Source: Candidatus Thiodictyon intracellulare (lineage in GTDB: Bacteria; Pseudomonadota; Gammaproteobacteria; Chromatiales; Chromatiaceae). Taken from it: DNA of 6,478 nucleotides. Within the stretch, counting starts at the first letter, position 1; every line of letters starts with the position of its first letter. The translations under genes and the position numbers were made by a program. The notes under the pieces are model-generated. The model was not told the DNA's origin and searched no databases. It was given only the letters and a program-made list of their open reading frames with translations. The stretch covers positions 1 through 6,478 of the forward strand of contig JADNEJ010000025.1 of NCBI GenBank assembly GCA_016292295.1, written 5' to 3'. Shown here piece after piece: positions 5,763 to 6,478 of the stretch.

Positions 5763-6140
5763 ATGCCATTTACCGAAGAACAACTGGCCGCCATCGAGCA
5801 CGCGGGCGGCCACAGCCTGACCTACGCGATAGCCGGCTCGGGTAAGACCCAGATGCTGGTCGGGCGGGTCTGCTTTCTGTTGGAGTAGGGAGTCCCCGGT
5901 GAGCGCATCCGGGTCCTGGCCTTCAACCACTCCGCGGCGCGCGAGTTTCAGGAGCGGCTCGCGGGCCTGCTCCCGGCGGCCTTCAAGGCCCCCCAGGTCT
6001 CGACCTTCCACAGCCTGGGGCTGCGGCTCACCCAGCTCTTTGAGGGGGCTGGCCTGCTACCCCGTCGGCGGTTGGAAGAGAACGATTCGGTGGAGAAGAG
6101 GCTGGCCCGCGAAGTGGTCCTGGCGGCGCTCAAAGACGAT
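5763..6140 (+). pseudogene. N-terminal fragment of a UvrD/REP-like superfamily 1 DNA helicase, with in-frame TAG
   Basis: The frame from ATG 5763 reads MPFTEEQLAAIEHAGGHSLT and continues with YAIAGSGKTQMLVGRV. Gln7 fits the Q motif and AGSGKT (24-29) is the Walker A motif of UvrD/PcrA-type ATP-dependent DNA helicases. A TAG at 5886-5888 (codon 42) interrupts LLE*GVPGERIRVLAFNHSA; family members commonly have LLEQGV at this place, so a CAG to TAG change is likely. Beyond it the same frame gives motif Ia (VLAFNHSAAREFQERL, 51-66) and Ib (VSTFHSLGLRL, 79-89), then KRLAREVVLAALK. Helicase-like sequence ends near codon 126 (base 6140); the frame stays open to a TGA at 6399-6401 but no longer resembles a helicase. 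The DExx (motif II), motifs III-VI and about 500 residues are missing. It cannot make an active helicase. Confidence 0.82.
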
Positions 6141-6417
6141 GGATCAGATGACCTCGACTTTGGCCATTTTAGGCGACCCCAATCATCGTGCCAACCGCAA
6201 TCGGCAATCGTGTGGCCAGAGTCCGCACGTCGAACCTTGGAGGACCATGGAGCCAATCCGTCTGGCCCGCTACGCGGTCCCGGCGCGGCGGCCGGGCATG
6301 TAGCGCGCTGCCGCTCAGGCAGTCGCGGCCAGTTGCGCGAGCACGTGCTCCCAGGCGGGAGCGGGAAATTATCTCCTGATCCTGATCCGCGAGTGAGTTG
6401 ACGTCATTCCCCTCGGC
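6141..6417. other. Unrecognised region, probably rearranged or IS-derived debris
   Basis: No convincing gene covers these 277 bases. Three plus-strand frames are open at once, a common effect of GC-rich DNA, and none of the translations resembles a known family. A GGAGG at 6239-6243 precedes an ATG at 6247 that would encode only 18 codons ending in TAG, and it is not supported as a gene. On the minus strand a short tail reading PAWEHVLAQLAATA then TGA (6315-6317) has normal-looking composition and could be the end of a deleted gene, but an in-frame TAA closes it after about 17 codons. The abrupt loss of helicase similarity at the left edge suggests an insertion or deletion junction near 6140-6180. 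Confidence 0.4.
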
Positions 6418-6478
6418 TCAGAGGGTGCGGCGCACGCGCGCCAGGCAGTCGGAAAAGGTGGCCTGCGGCTTGAGGTAC
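6418..6478 (-). CDS. 3' end of an unidentified minus-strand gene (partial)
   Basis: From the right edge, the minus strand reads YLKPQATFSDCLARVRRTL and ends in TGA at 6420-6418; the rest of the gene lies beyond the window. The 19 residues are plausible coding sequence with GC-rich third positions, and the wording is reminiscent of transposase C-termini, but this is too short to name a family. Given the IS debris at the other end of the window, a transposase is a reasonable guess only. Confidence 0.4.
   Translation of the reverse strand, partial: YLKPQATFSDCLARVRRTL

Noticed and set aside
3860..5845. 661-aa plus-strand frame overlapping the MFS gene
   Set aside because: Arg/Gly/Pro-rich shadow frame in another phase of the MFS gene, with no family features.
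6247..6303. 18-codon ORF with GGAGG upstream
   Set aside because: Too short, spacing to the ATG is only 3 bases, and the translation has no recognisable feature.

Overview
The window is GC-rich, densely coding DNA whose proteins look proteobacterial. The overall style (YhdH/AcuI reductase, fused class I fumarase, universal stress protein, DUF3096 membrane peptide, scattered transposase debris) suggests a gammaproteobacterium, possibly a purple sulfur bacterium of the Chromatiaceae type. That placement is an impression from protein style; no rRNA or marker gene is present.

Layout. Bases 1-330 are debris: a piece of a DDE transposase runs directly into the C-terminal half of a low-molecular-weight protein tyrosine phosphatase that carries an in-frame TAG. 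Bases 418-3151 hold two intact minus-strand metabolic genes: a class I [4Fe-4S] fumarate hydratase and, downstream of it, an AcuI/YhdH-type acryloyl-CoA reductase. The 220-base gap between them contains an imperfect long inverted repeat whose arms are built of 10-bp units. Bases 3255-3833 hold a minus-strand pair: a 49-aa DUF3096-type membrane peptide followed 3 bases later by a universal stress protein that is complete except for one in-frame TAG. A GC-rich, hairpin-forming region with an AT-rich -10-like island separates this pair from a divergent MFS_3-type exporter (4056-5687) with a C-terminal ABM-like domain. Bases 5763-6140 are the N-terminal end of a UvrD/REP-like helicase, broken by an in-frame TAG and then truncated. 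The rest, to 6478, is unrecognised sequence ending in the last 19 codons of another minus-strand gene.

Functional reading. The intact core is ordinary metabolism and transport: fumarate to malate, detoxification or reduction of acryloyl-CoA, and an efflux pump. Both flanks look like decaying, IS-disturbed accessory DNA. The most unusual pattern is that three separate genes (phosphatase, stress protein, helicase) are each interrupted by exactly one TAG, while every recognisable true gene end is TGA. Two of the three are also truncated, so ordinary gene decay is the more economical explanation, but amber readthrough deserves a check. I see no convincing new multi-gene system, CRISPR array, tRNA or rRNA.
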